Shown: piece after piece, positions 8,413 through 14,921 of the stretch | Layout: every line of letters begins with the position of its first letter | How positions within the stretch are numbered: the first letter of the stretch is position 1 | DNA from: Bacilli bacterium | Lineage (GTDB): Bacteria; Bacillota_I; Bacilli_A; RF39; UBA660 | Direction: 5' to 3' | DNA length: 41,344 nt | Assembly (NCBI GenBank): GCA_900768815.1 | Contig: CAAGEE010000016.1 | Span: forward strand, 1-41,344 | Notes under the pieces: model-generated | What the model was told of the DNA's origin: nothing | The model's input: only the letters and a program-made list of their open reading frames with translations | Databases searched by the model: none | Made by a program: the position numbers and the translations under genes

Positions 8413-8555
8413 TCAACACCACTTGATTACATTAATATTATATACTAAATAAGCACATAATTTCAAAATTTTAAAAAAATAGAAATTTCGTGTTTTTTCA
8501 GTATGCATTAATATAACACAAAAATTTGTTGTTGACAAATCTTAGAATGTCATAG

Positions 8556-8578
8556 AGTATTGTTAATACTAGTTTTTT
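8556..8578 (+). terminator. Intrinsic terminator downstream of the IS110 transposase
   Basis: AGTATT (8556-8561) pairs with AATACT (8565-8570) around a 3-base loop and is followed by AG and T7. The stem is short but the T-run is good. It would stop plus-strand transcription leaving the IS element before the convergent thrS gene. Confidence 0.45.
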
Positions 8579-8589
8579 TATATAAAGAA

Positions 8590-8616
8590 AAGAGTATTAA
8601 TTTTAATAATACTCTT
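8590..8616 (-). terminator. thrS terminator
   Basis: A 10-bp stem (AAGAGTATTA with TAATACTCTT) lies 19 bases beyond the thrS stop and is followed on the minus strand by TTCTTTAT. The position and T-rich tail fit the end of the thrS transcript. Confidence 0.6.
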
Positions 8617-8634
8617 AAATATTACATACTTAAA

Positions 8635-10173
8635 TTATCTTTTCTTTATTTCTTCTTTTATAAATTTTAGGAATTCAGCTATTGGTATAGATATTGTTTC
8701 TTCACTATTATATTTACGATAACTTATTAAGTTATTATCTCTTTCTTTATCTCCAATGATTAGAGTATAAGGATTTTTCATCATATTACTTTGTCTTAAT
8801 TTTTTGGACATTGATTCTTTGGAATCATCATACTCTACTCTTATATCTTCATTATTTAAAATATTAAATATTTTTCTACAGTACTCTTCATGATACTTTA
8901 TATTTACTGGTACTATATTAACTTGTACTGGTGATAGCCATACTGGTAATACTCCTTTAAATTGTTCAAGGATTAGAGCAATAAATCTTTCATAGGAACC
9001 TAGTACAGCTCTATGAACCATAACTGGGTGAACTTTTTCTCCTGATTCATCAATATAATTTAAATCAAATCTTTTGGGCATGGCAAAGTCTAGTTGTACA
9101 GTAGGTATTTGAACATCTCTTCCTAAGGCATCTTTAAACATAAAATCTAGTTTAGGACCATATAAGGCGGCCTCTCCTTCACATCTTTTGGCATTTAAAT
9201 GTAATTCATCAGATACTTCTTGAAGCATTTTTTCACAGATATCCCAGTCAGCACTATCACCAATATATTTTTCTGGATGAGAATAATCTCTTACGGATAG
9301 AGAAACCCAAACATCATTCCATAAATTCATTCTAGAATAAAAGTCTCTTATTAGATTACAAATATTTATTACTTCATCTTTTACTTGATCAACTCTACAG
9401 AAAGAATGTCCATCTTCAACAGTAATAGCATAAACTCGCGATAAACTGTTTCCGACTGCTCCTGGTAGTTCGGCTCTATATTGTTTGTCAGACTCCATAT
9501 ATCTTATTGGTAAGTTTTTATAACTTCTAATTTTTGATGAGAATATTTGAGTATGATGAGGACATTGTACTGGTTTTAAAACATAGCTATGGCCTTTAGG
9601 AGAAGATACTCTAAATAATTCGTCATTAAATTTTTTAGCATGACCAGAAGTTTCAAATAAAGAAATATCAGCAAGAGCTGGACAGCTTACTTTTTGGAAA
9701 CCATACCCACGACAAACTCTTTCTATTTCTTTTTGTAATTCATCTTTTATAATTGTTCCTCTTGGAGTATATAATGGTAGGCCTGGTCCAACATAATCTG
9801 AAAAACAGAATAAATCTAAATCTTTACCTATTTTACGATGATCACGAGATTTTGCCTCTTCTAAAAATTCTAAATATTTATTTAACATTTCTTGACTTTC
9901 AAAAGCTTTTCCAGAGATGCGATCTATCATTTCATTATTAGAGTCAGAGTTTAAATAAACACCTGATATTCTTAATAATTTTACATAACAATTATTATCT
10001 AATTTATTTATTTCTTTTTCTAATTGAGAAAAGTCATTTTCACTGATTTTCTCATTTGATTTAAATTCATAATAAAATTCATCTTCATCATAATATTTTT
10101 TATCTAAACTAATTTCTTTTAGTTTATTTTTTAATACTTGTTCTAATAGTAGAACAGCTTTTTCATTTAACAT
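8635..10173 (-). CDS. thrS: Threonyl-tRNA synthetase lacking TGS and editing domains
   Basis: It charges tRNA-Thr in the cytoplasm. The class II catalytic core starts near residue 125 (YVGPGLPLYTPRG). It has the zinc ligands Cys204 (LKPVQCPHH), His256 (EDGHSF) and His387 (VMVHRAVLGSYERF), motif 2 Arg in QYRAELPG, and a C-terminal anticodon-binding domain (about 410-512). At 512 residues it is about 130 shorter than the usual 640. The TGS domain is gone. Of the editing domain only edges remain (DEFYYEF..., then VKLLRISGVYL...RISGKAF leading to EEAKSRDHRK). The HxxxH and CxxxH editing motifs are absent, and the only N-terminal His is the one in RDHRK. Proofreading of Ser-tRNA-Thr in cis is therefore predicted to be lost, as known for some Mycoplasma synthetases. 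Expression appears to be controlled by an upstream attenuator, a T-box and a Thr-rich ORF. Confidence 0.97.
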   Translation of the reverse strand: MLNEKAVLLLEQVLKNKLKEISLDKKYYDEDEFYYEFKSNEKISENDFSQLEKEINKLDNNCYVKLLRISGVYLNSDSNNEMIDRISGKAFESQEMLNKYLEFLEEAKSRDHRKIGKDLDLFCFSDYVGPGLPLYTPRGTIIKDELQKEIERVCRGYGFQKVSCPALADISLFETSGHAKKFNDELFRVSSPKGHSYVLKPVQCPHHTQIFSSKIRSYKNLPIRYMESDKQYRAELPGAVGNSLSRVYAITVEDGHSFCRVDQVKDEVINICNLIRDFYSRMNLWNDVWVSLSVRDYSHPEKYIGDSADWDICEKMLQEVSDELHLNAKRCEGEAALYGPKLDFMFKDALGRDVQIPTVQLDFAMPKRFDLNYIDESGEKVHPVMVHRAVLGSYERFIALILEQFKGVLPVWLSPVQVNIVPVNIKYHEEYCRKIFNILNNEDIRVEYDDSKESMSKKLRQSNMMKNPYTLIIGDKERDNNLISYRKYNSEETISIPIAEFLKFIKEEIKKR

Positions 10174-10188
10174 ATTTTTTCCTTCTTT

Positions 10189-10242
10189 CTATTTTCTTGT
10201 TTTTGAAAAGGAGTAATTCGTGTTAGTTTCCGTTTCCGTCAT
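10189..10242 (-). CDS. Thr-rich 17-codon upstream ORF between T-box and thrS
   Basis: It starts at ATG 10242 with a strong AAGGAGATGG site just upstream and ends at TAG 10189-10191, fifteen bases before the thrS ATG. The peptide begins MTETETNTNY, and five of its 17 residues are Thr (codons ACG, ACG, ACT, ACG, ACA). ACG is an unusual choice in such AT-rich DNA. It lies after the T-box terminator, so it is translated only from read-through transcripts. The enrichment in the cognate amino acid suggests a second, translation-level sensor of Thr-tRNA for thrS. The codon bias is seen; the function is inferred. Confidence 0.55.
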   Translation of the reverse strand: MTETETNTNYSFSKTRK

Positions 10243-10261
10243 TTTAACCATCTCCTTATAT

Positions 10262-10462
10262 AGAAAAAGAGAATGATAACATATAGGAGTGCAAAGCACG
10301 GTACCATCCTCTTTTTTACTTAATTTATTTTAACCGATTATCGGGAAGCTTTTGAATGTTCAACTTAATGGGGAGTAATTAATTAGGCTATTTATTATCT
10401 TACACCAAACGATAACTCTCTTTAAAATAGCTACTAATAATCATATCCCATATTATAGTCTT
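10262..10462 (-). promoter_or_regulatory. T-box riboswitch, Thr (ACA specifier)
   Basis: The leader carries the T-box sequence TGGTACCGTG (10306-10297) inside an antiterminator. It competes with a terminator formed by AAAGAGGATG and CATTCTCTTT, then T5 (about 10315-10262). Upstream are AGAGAG, a GGTGTAAG loop, an internal stem GCTATTT/AAATAGC, and the candidate specifier ACA (10359-10357, in GTTGAACATTC), a Thr codon. Uncharged tRNA-Thr would pair with the specifier and the T-box to allow read-through into thrS. A TATAAT lies just upstream without a matching -35, so most transcripts probably come from the attenuator promoter at 10657-10686. Confidence 0.88.
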
Positions 10463-10489
10463 TATATTAATATATTACTTTTTAACTAA

Positions 10490-10518
10490 AAAGTCTACTA
10501 TTGATTATAGTAGACTTT
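10490..10518 (-). terminator. Attenuator terminator of the Thr leader
   Basis: A perfect 12-bp stem with a 5-base loop (AAAGTCTACTAT / ATAGTAGACTTT) is followed by TT-AG-TT-A4. It lies 25 bases after the stop of the Thr leader ORF and before the T-box. Its loop plus 3' arm (AATCAATAGTA) is exactly complementary over 11 bases to TACTATTGATT in the leader ORF (codons 19-23). An alternative fold that destroys the terminator is therefore available. Confidence 0.7.
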
Positions 10519-10543
10519 GATTAATAACTTATTTATTTTATTA

Positions 10544-10627
10544 TTAAGCAATGCTAAAAGAATCAATAGTAACGATTGATTTTAATGTTGTTTTTACAGT
10601 TGTCGTCATTATTTTCTTGTTTAGCAT
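10544..10627 (-). CDS. Thr-rich attenuator leader peptide, 27 residues
   Basis: It starts at ATG 10627 with an AAAGGGAG site upstream and ends at TAA 10544-10546. It contains TTTVKTT at residues 8-14 and another Thr at 20, and shares KSI.TID.FS with the lysK leader. The RNA can fold in exclusive ways. AATCAAT (codons 16-18) pairs with ATTGATT (codons 21-23), and the start ATGCTAAA pairs with TTTAGCAT (codons 24-26). Alternatively TACTATTGATT pairs with the terminator loop and 3' arm. A ribosome stalled at the Thr codons would free the second pairing and prevent termination. This is the classical attenuation logic, inferred from sequence only. Confidence 0.7.
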   Translation of the reverse strand: MLNKKIMTTTVKTTLKSIVTIDSFSIA

Positions 10628-10656
10628 TTTATAATCTCCCTTTCAAAAACAATTAG

Positions 10657-10686
10657 ATTTTATCATACTTTTTATATTTTTGTCAA
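10657..10686 (-). promoter_or_regulatory. thrS leader promoter
   Basis: On the minus strand a consensus TTGACA (10686-10681) is followed after 18 bases by TAAAAT (10662-10657). Transcription would begin near 10650, about 20 bases before the leader ATG at 10627. It is the only strong promoter before thrS. Confidence 0.6.
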
Positions 10687-10743
10687 TTTTGATACCTGTC
10701 AAGGGATAGAAAAAGTCGTTGTTTTCTAACTATTTTTAATTAA

Positions 10744-11433
10744 CTATATGGCAAGTTTTTCTAGGGTCTTTTTCATTATCAAGGCAACTTTTTTAGAACT
10801 TTCTATTAAGAATTTTTCATAACTACTAGTATTATTTTTACCCGGAATATCAGAAATACTTCTAATAACTAGAAATGGTATATGATTTAGGTAACATACT
10901 TGAGCAATACTTGCTCCTTCCATTTCTACAGCTAGGGCATTAAACTTCTTATTTATCTTAGTACTCATATTAATATCTGTGCAGAAAATATCACCTGAGG
11001 CAATAGTACCTATTTTTATAGTATTATCTGGATTTACTTTTGTAGCAATGTTTAATAAGTATTCATCACAGTTTATAAATTTACCAACATTAGGAATATA
11101 GCCTTTTTCATGATTAAAAGCTGTTATATCAAAATCGTGTTGAACTAGTTTATCTGCTATTACAACATCTAGAATATTTAGATTTTGATCTAGGCCTCCG
11201 GCTACACCAATATTAAAAATACAGTCGACATCCATATTATCGATTAATATTTGAGTAGTACGAGCAGCATTTACTTTACCAACGCCAGACTCTACTAAAA
11301 TACATTTTATATTATTAATGATACCTTCATAAAAATTTAGTTCAAATATTTTATATTCATTAGTTATTTCTAAATATTCTTTTAAGGCATCTAGTTCTTC
11401 TTTCATTGCAAAAATTATTCCAACTTTATTCAT
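10744..11433 (-). CDS. mtnN: 5'-methylthioadenosine/S-adenosylhomocysteine nucleosidase
   Basis: A cytoplasmic nucleosidase that removes adenine from methylthioadenosine and S-adenosylhomocysteine, serving methionine salvage and methyl-cycle detoxification. At 229 residues it has the family length. Motifs in order: GIIFAMKEELDAL at the start, VESGVGKVNAA, NIGVAGGLD, VVIADKLVQHDFD, TIASGDIF, and the substrate-binding VEMEGASIAQVC followed by VIRSISDIPG with the catalytic Asp. GGAG lies ten bases before the ATG. It stands alone between thrS and a divergent gene. Confidence 0.95.
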   Translation of the reverse strand: MNKVGIIFAMKEELDALKEYLEITNEYKIFELNFYEGIINNIKCILVESGVGKVNAARTTQILIDNMDVDCIFNIGVAGGLDQNLNILDVVIADKLVQHDFDITAFNHEKGYIPNVGKFINCDEYLLNIATKVNPDNTIKIGTIASGDIFCTDINMSTKINKKFNALAVEMEGASIAQVCYLNHIPFLVIRSISDIPGKNNTSSYEKFLIESSKKVALIMKKTLEKLAI

Positions 11434-11524
11434 ATTTACTTCAACTCCATGACATTATTTTATCATAGTTAAGATTAAGTTTCTATAAGATAAAGAGACT
11501 TCTCTTTTATATTTAAATATATTT

Positions 11525-11553
11525 TTGTATATTGTTTGTTTACATATATTTAT
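11525..11553 (+). promoter_or_regulatory. Promoter of the SWIM-domain gene
   Basis: TTGTAT (11525-11530), 17 bases, then TATAAT (11548-11553) preceded by TG (extended -10). It is 37 bases before the ATG at 11590. The region also separates the divergent mtnN. Confidence 0.6.
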
Positions 11554-11589
11554 ATGATATAATAACAATAATTAGTATGGAGTGATTAG

Positions 11590-12615
11590 ATGAAAAATGA
11601 ATATCTTAGAAAGATTGATAGAATAAGAAAATACTTTAGACGAGATAAAATGTTTTTAGAATTAATATTATTTAACTATTCAAACTATTATATATACATT
11701 AGAATTGATTATTTAAACAAAACTAAAAGTTATAAACTTAGTTGGTTTGATTTAGATAAAGTAATTGATAATAATATAGAAATATATATTAGTTCTGAAT
11801 ATATAGAAGATACTGTTATTAAAGACTTAAATTTTATCTATAATAATTATGATTATAATCTTGTTGATAGTAGAAAATTAAGTGAAGAATACTTAGTTAT
11901 TTTAAGGGCTAATATTGGAACTAAGATTAGTGATAAAATAGATATAGAGTTTAATAGATATTTACCTATTGATCTTAAGATACTTGAAAGTTTATTTATA
12001 ATTATATTTAGATACTTGCCAAAAAGATTAGATGACTTTATGAATGAAATATTGGGTAGTATAACTTATTCATATTTTAAATATGATTATCGAAGAGAAT
12101 TTGATTTTGACTTATTTAATGCTAACTTAGATAGTATTTTTTCGGAGACTATTTCTGATAGAGGAAAAGATTATTATGTTAATAATAAAATCTTGTATTT
12201 AGAGAAAGTTGATGATAGATATTTTAGTGTTGTCGAAGGCAATAAGAAATATGTAGTAGTAATTAAATATAACGAAGAGAATAAGAAAATGAGTGTATAT
12301 TGTTCTTGTCCTTGTGACTTTTATTGTAAACATATATATGCTGTTATATTAAGTATTAGAAATAATGAATTGAAGAGATTTTGTAAGGTTATGTTTAGGG
12401 ATAAGAATAAAAATATATTAGAGAGTATGCTTGATTATGATTATTTCTTATGTTTAGATGTTATTGATGAATACTTAGAAATAATTAATAATAAGGGGGA
12501 TATAGAATTAGTTCCAATATTTGATAGTGAGGGATTTGAACAATTTGATATTTTAGAGGATACTGATGAATTTCTTATTACTAATAAGATTAGAAAGATT
12601 ATAGATAAAAATTAA
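11590..12615 (+). CDS. SWIM zinc-finger protein, orphan, 341 residues
   Basis: The only recognisable part is a SWIM zinc-binding motif at residues 238-248 (CSCPCDFYCKH, matching CxCxnCxH), a fold linked to DNA or protein binding. The rest is very rich in Ile, Asp, Tyr and Lys and predicted soluble. The segment before the finger (GKDYYVNNKILYLEKV...YVVVIKY) resembles the strand region that normally leads into SWIM in bacterial proteins. Usually such domains accompany SNF2-type helicases; none is nearby here. GGAGTG seven bases before the ATG fixes the start. Its role is unknown. Confidence 0.75.
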   Translation: MKNEYLRKIDRIRKYFRRDKMFLELILFNYSNYYIYIRIDYLNKTKSYKLSWFDLDKVIDNNIEIYISSEYIEDTVIKDLNFIYNNYDYNLVDSRKLSEEYLVILRANIGTKISDKIDIEFNRYLPIDLKILESLFIIIFRYLPKRLDDFMNEILGSITYSYFKYDYRREFDFDLFNANLDSIFSETISDRGKDYYVNNKILYLEKVDDRYFSVVEGNKKYVVVIKYNEENKKMSVYCSCPCDFYCKHIYAVILSIRNNELKRFCKVMFRDKNKNILESMLDYDYFLCLDVIDEYLEIINNKGDIELVPIFDSEGFEQFDILEDTDEFLITNKIRKIIDKN

Positions 12616-12643
12616 AAGGCTTAAGATTTTTTCTTAAGTCTTT
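12615..12643. terminator. Bidirectional terminator between convergent genes
   Basis: AAAGGCTTAAGA (12615-12626) pairs with TCTTAAGTCTTT (12632-12643) with one G-U pair and a 5-base T loop. A and T runs flank the stem on both sides. It serves the SWIM gene and the convergent ASCH gene. Confidence 0.65.
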
Positions 12644-13031
12644 AATATGTCCAAATACCTAGTTTACCTTTAGTTTTAATTTTATCTATAGGAGTAATAT
12701 CTTCTAGTATCCAAGCATATCTACCTACTTCATAGATACCTAGTGAATACTCTGTTTCATTATTTTTCTTAAGTTCTTCTATAAATGATTCATTCATATA
12801 GATACAGTCTTTTAAATTACATTTGCAAATTATGTAACCATAGTTTAGAGGAATATTTTTGACAAAAGACATTAGTTCTTTATTTTCTCTCCATATTTTA
12901 GGAATTTTAGTTAGAGAGGCATGGATATATAATTCACCTCGATAAGATGTTTTCCAAGAACGTGTTTCAATATGTTTAATATTTGAAGATATTAGACTAG
13001 CAAATGGTTCTGTTATACTTAAAACTTTCAT
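12642..13031 (-). CDS. ASCH-domain protein, 129 residues
   Basis: A small PUA-like (ASCH) RNA-binding-fold protein. It shows the family pattern at the start (LSITEPFASLISSNIKHIETRSWKT) followed by YRGELYIHAS, and ends AWILEDITPI...GKLGIW. ASCH proteins are thought to bind RNA or modified nucleotides; some hydrolyse N4-acetylcytidine, but the catalytic residues of that branch are not evident to me here. It follows lysK on the same strand with a 39-base gap and may be cotranscribed. A GAGGAG site supports the start. Confidence 0.85.
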   Translation of the reverse strand: MKVLSITEPFASLISSNIKHIETRSWKTSYRGELYIHASLTKIPKIWRENKELMSFVKNIPLNYGYIICKCNLKDCIYMNESFIEELKKNNETEYSLGIYEVGRYAWILEDITPIDKIKTKGKLGIWTY

Positions 13032-13070
13032 ATTAGTACTCCTCTACTTGTTAATTTAGTGTTTATGATT

Positions 13071-14624
13071 CTATATTAACTCTTTTACTTTATCTTTATC
13101 AAGGGCTAATAAGAATAATCCTAATTTTGGACCTTTAGAAGTACCTAGAAGAAGATTATATAAAATTTGGAAATATCTTTTTTGAGTAGATTTTAGTTCT
13201 TCTTCAGATAAGTCTTTAGTTTTTACAACACTATACAATTCTTTTTGGAGATCTTCTGAGGATTGATAAGTGTTTTCTAAGATTTTTTTGGTTTTTTCTA
13301 ACCATAATTTTTCTTCGGAAGTTAGAGAGTTATATACTTCAGTATTTTTCTCCTCTAATAATTTTACTTGATAGTCTTTACCATAACTTTCAACCCAATA
13401 TTTTGCACGAGCTAGTCTTTCGGCATACTCTTTGGTATTACAATTAATATTTTCTTTTTCAAGAAGTTCTTTTAATAAATCTTCATTGTAATTTACTATA
13501 GGAAGGAAGGTTGCTAGATAACTAAAGTTTGGATTATTTAGATAATCTTTTGTTACTCCTGTTTGTTCTATAATAGTTCTATTTTTATCATCAATTGTAT
13601 TATTAAAATACATTTTTACATAACGATCAAATTCACCATAATATCTAATAACATCATTATCTAAGGCTATATCAAAGGCATGCATTGGATCATATTTAGC
13701 ATAGAACCAAAGTATAATATTTTTATCATAGACTTTTAGAAGGTCTGTTAGAGTTAAAACATTTCCTTTAGAAGAAGACATTTTAGCTCCTCCACCTTTT
13801 ATACCAATAAAGTTATAAGGAGTAAATACAGGCGGTTCATAATTATAAATTTCTCTTACTACTCTTTCAGATACAGCTTTACTACCGTTAGCAGCAGAAT
13901 GATCCATACCGGCAGTTTCGAATGTTACTTTTTCAACCATCCAACGCATAGGCCAATCTACTTTCCATTGAAGTTTAATATTAGTAGCAGTAGAGATATT
14001 CAAGGTGGATGAATATCCACAAGTACATTCATATGATACATTGCCAGTTTTCTCATCGTAGGAAAGTATTTTAGTTGAATCTTTATGGCAAGTTGGACAA
14101 TAAATACTTATTGGATAATAGTTTTCTATTTCTTCAATAGTTGCATTTTGAGTTCTAAATGAATCAATAATAGTAAATATTTCTTTTCTTCTATCCATGG
14201 CTATTTTAATATATTTATTATATCTACCGGACTGATATTCTTTAGTTTGATAAATACACTCTACTTCAATGCCCATTTCTTTTAATTCATTTAAGAATCT
14301 ATTTTCCATGTATGTGGCATAAGATTCATTTTCTGTACAAGGACTTGGTAAATCAGTATATGGCATACCAATATATTTTTCATAACTTTTATCAATATTT
14401 CCTGGTACTTTTCTAAATTTATCATATTCATCAAAAGATAGGATATAGCGAACTTTTTTACCTAGTCTTTTCAACTCTTCCGCAACTAAATATGGAGTTG
14501 CGATTTCTCTAAAGTTACCGATGTGGACATAGCCTGATGGACTAACTCCAGAGGCAACAGTATAAACTTCTTCATTTGGTCTTTCTCTAATAATTCTTAA
14601 GGCTACTTCTCTTGCCCAATTCAT
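13071..14624 (-). CDS. lysK: Class I lysyl-tRNA synthetase
   Basis: It charges tRNA-Lys. It is the class I (archaeal/spirochaete-type) enzyme, not the usual bacterial class II LysS: HIGN at residues 34-37, KMSSSKGN near 281-288, and a Cys-rich zinc insert (CPTCHKD... YECTCG) near 170-205. I start at ATG 14624 (MNWAREVAL, 517 residues) with AAAGGAATG upstream. Upstream in-frame ATGs fall inside the attenuator terminator tail and are unlikely. No T-box precedes it; instead there is a promoter, a Lys-containing leader ORF and a terminator that can fold in competing ways. Bacterial class I LysRS is sporadic, so past horizontal transfer is possible. Confidence 0.95.
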   Translation of the reverse strand: MNWAREVALRIIRERPNEEVYTVASGVSPSGYVHIGNFREIATPYLVAEELKRLGKKVRYILSFDEYDKFRKVPGNIDKSYEKYIGMPYTDLPSPCTENESYATYMENRFLNELKEMGIEVECIYQTKEYQSGRYNKYIKIAMDRRKEIFTIIDSFRTQNATIEEIENYYPISIYCPTCHKDSTKILSYDEKTGNVSYECTCGYSSTLNISTATNIKLQWKVDWPMRWMVEKVTFETAGMDHSAANGSKAVSERVVREIYNYEPPVFTPYNFIGIKGGGAKMSSSKGNVLTLTDLLKVYDKNIILWFYAKYDPMHAFDIALDNDVIRYYGEFDRYVKMYFNNTIDDKNRTIIEQTGVTKDYLNNPNFSYLATFLPIVNYNEDLLKELLEKENINCNTKEYAERLARAKYWVESYGKDYQVKLLEEKNTEVYNSLTSEEKLWLEKTKKILENTYQSSEDLQKELYSVVKTKDLSEEELKSTQKRYFQILYNLLLGTSKGPKLGLFLLALDKDKVKELI

Positions 14625-14655
14625 TTTAATCATTCCTTTCATGTAAAACAAAAAC

Positions 14656-14683
14656 GACCTAAAACATAAGATTGTTCTAGGTC
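14656..14683 (-). terminator. Attenuator terminator in front of lysK
   Basis: An 11-bp stem (GACCTAGAACA with TGTTTTAGGTC, one G-U) with a 6-base loop is followed by GTTTTTGTTTT on the minus strand. It ends about 30 bases before the lysK ATG, so it must be overcome for expression. Its 5' side (CTAGAACAATC, 14680-14670) is complementary over 11 bases, with one G-U pair, to GATTGTTTTAG (14744-14734) in the leader ORF. That ORF segment repeats the terminator 3' arm (TGTTTTAG). Pairing there would form an antiterminator. Confidence 0.8.
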
Positions 14684-14717
14684 TTTTTTTATTCCTATTT
14701 CTTCAATAATTTTTTAT

Positions 14718-14804
14718 CTACTTTGAAGATACACTAAAACAATCAATACTAGTTATTGACTTATTGTTCTTCTTGATAGATTTTACTAATTGATTGTTTA
14801 ACAT
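14718..14804 (-). CDS. Lys leader peptide of the lysK attenuator, 28 residues
   Basis: ATG 14804 follows a GAAAGGAAG site, and the ORF ends with TAG 14718-14720. The Lys codons are at residues 8, 11, 12, 15 and 28, within KSIKKNNKS. Region 1 (codons 2-6, TTAAACAATCAAT, 14801-14789) is complementary over 11 contiguous bases to region 2 (codons 20-24, ATTGATTGTTTTAG, 14747-14734). Region 2 alternatively pairs with the terminator 5' arm. A ribosome held at Lys 11-15 would cover part of region 1 and leave region 2 free, giving antitermination; a ribosome reaching the stop would cover region 2, giving termination. This is the full 1:2 / 2:3 / 3:4 scheme known from trp and his operons, here for a synthetase. 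Confidence 0.75.
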   Translation of the reverse strand: MLNNQLVKSIKKNNKSITSIDCFSVSSK

Positions 14805-14829
14805 AGTTTTTCTTCCTTTCGTTTTTTAC

Positions 14830-14858
14830 ATAGTACAACGATTTTTTTCGTGTGTCAA
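14830..14858 (-). promoter_or_regulatory. lysK leader promoter
   Basis: TTGACA (14858-14853) and TACTAT (14835-14830) with a 17-base spacer on the minus strand. Transcription would start near 14823, about 19 bases before the leader ATG. Confidence 0.7.
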
Positions 14859-14921
14859 GTTTTTTTACTTAGTTTTAAATTTGGATGTTTATCCTTCTTA
14901 TTATATTCTTGACATTTATTA

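Larger units (their letters stand above)
7049..8580 (+). mobile_element. IS110-family insertion sequence (ends approximate)
   Basis: The element is identified by its transposase. IS110 elements lack terminal inverted repeats, and no clear ends can be fixed from one copy. About 180 bases of non-coding DNA precede the transposase and about 170 follow it. Such flanks hold the bridge RNA in this family: upstream in the IS110 group, downstream in the IS1111 group. The upstream stretch has several short hairpins (GATTAA/TTAATC around 7149-7163, ATTGA/TCAAT around 7188-7210). A 9-base word TTAGAATGT is shared between the left flank (7136-7144) and the right flank (8542-8550). A lone TTGACA at 8532-8537 could serve as the -35 half of a junction promoter in the circular form. 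The limits given are a guess. Confidence 0.6.

Noticed and set aside
10490..10518. mtnN transcription terminator
   Set aside because: The hairpin lies beyond a new strong promoter and ORF, and part of it is exactly complementary to that ORF. It is better explained as the attenuator of the Thr leader.
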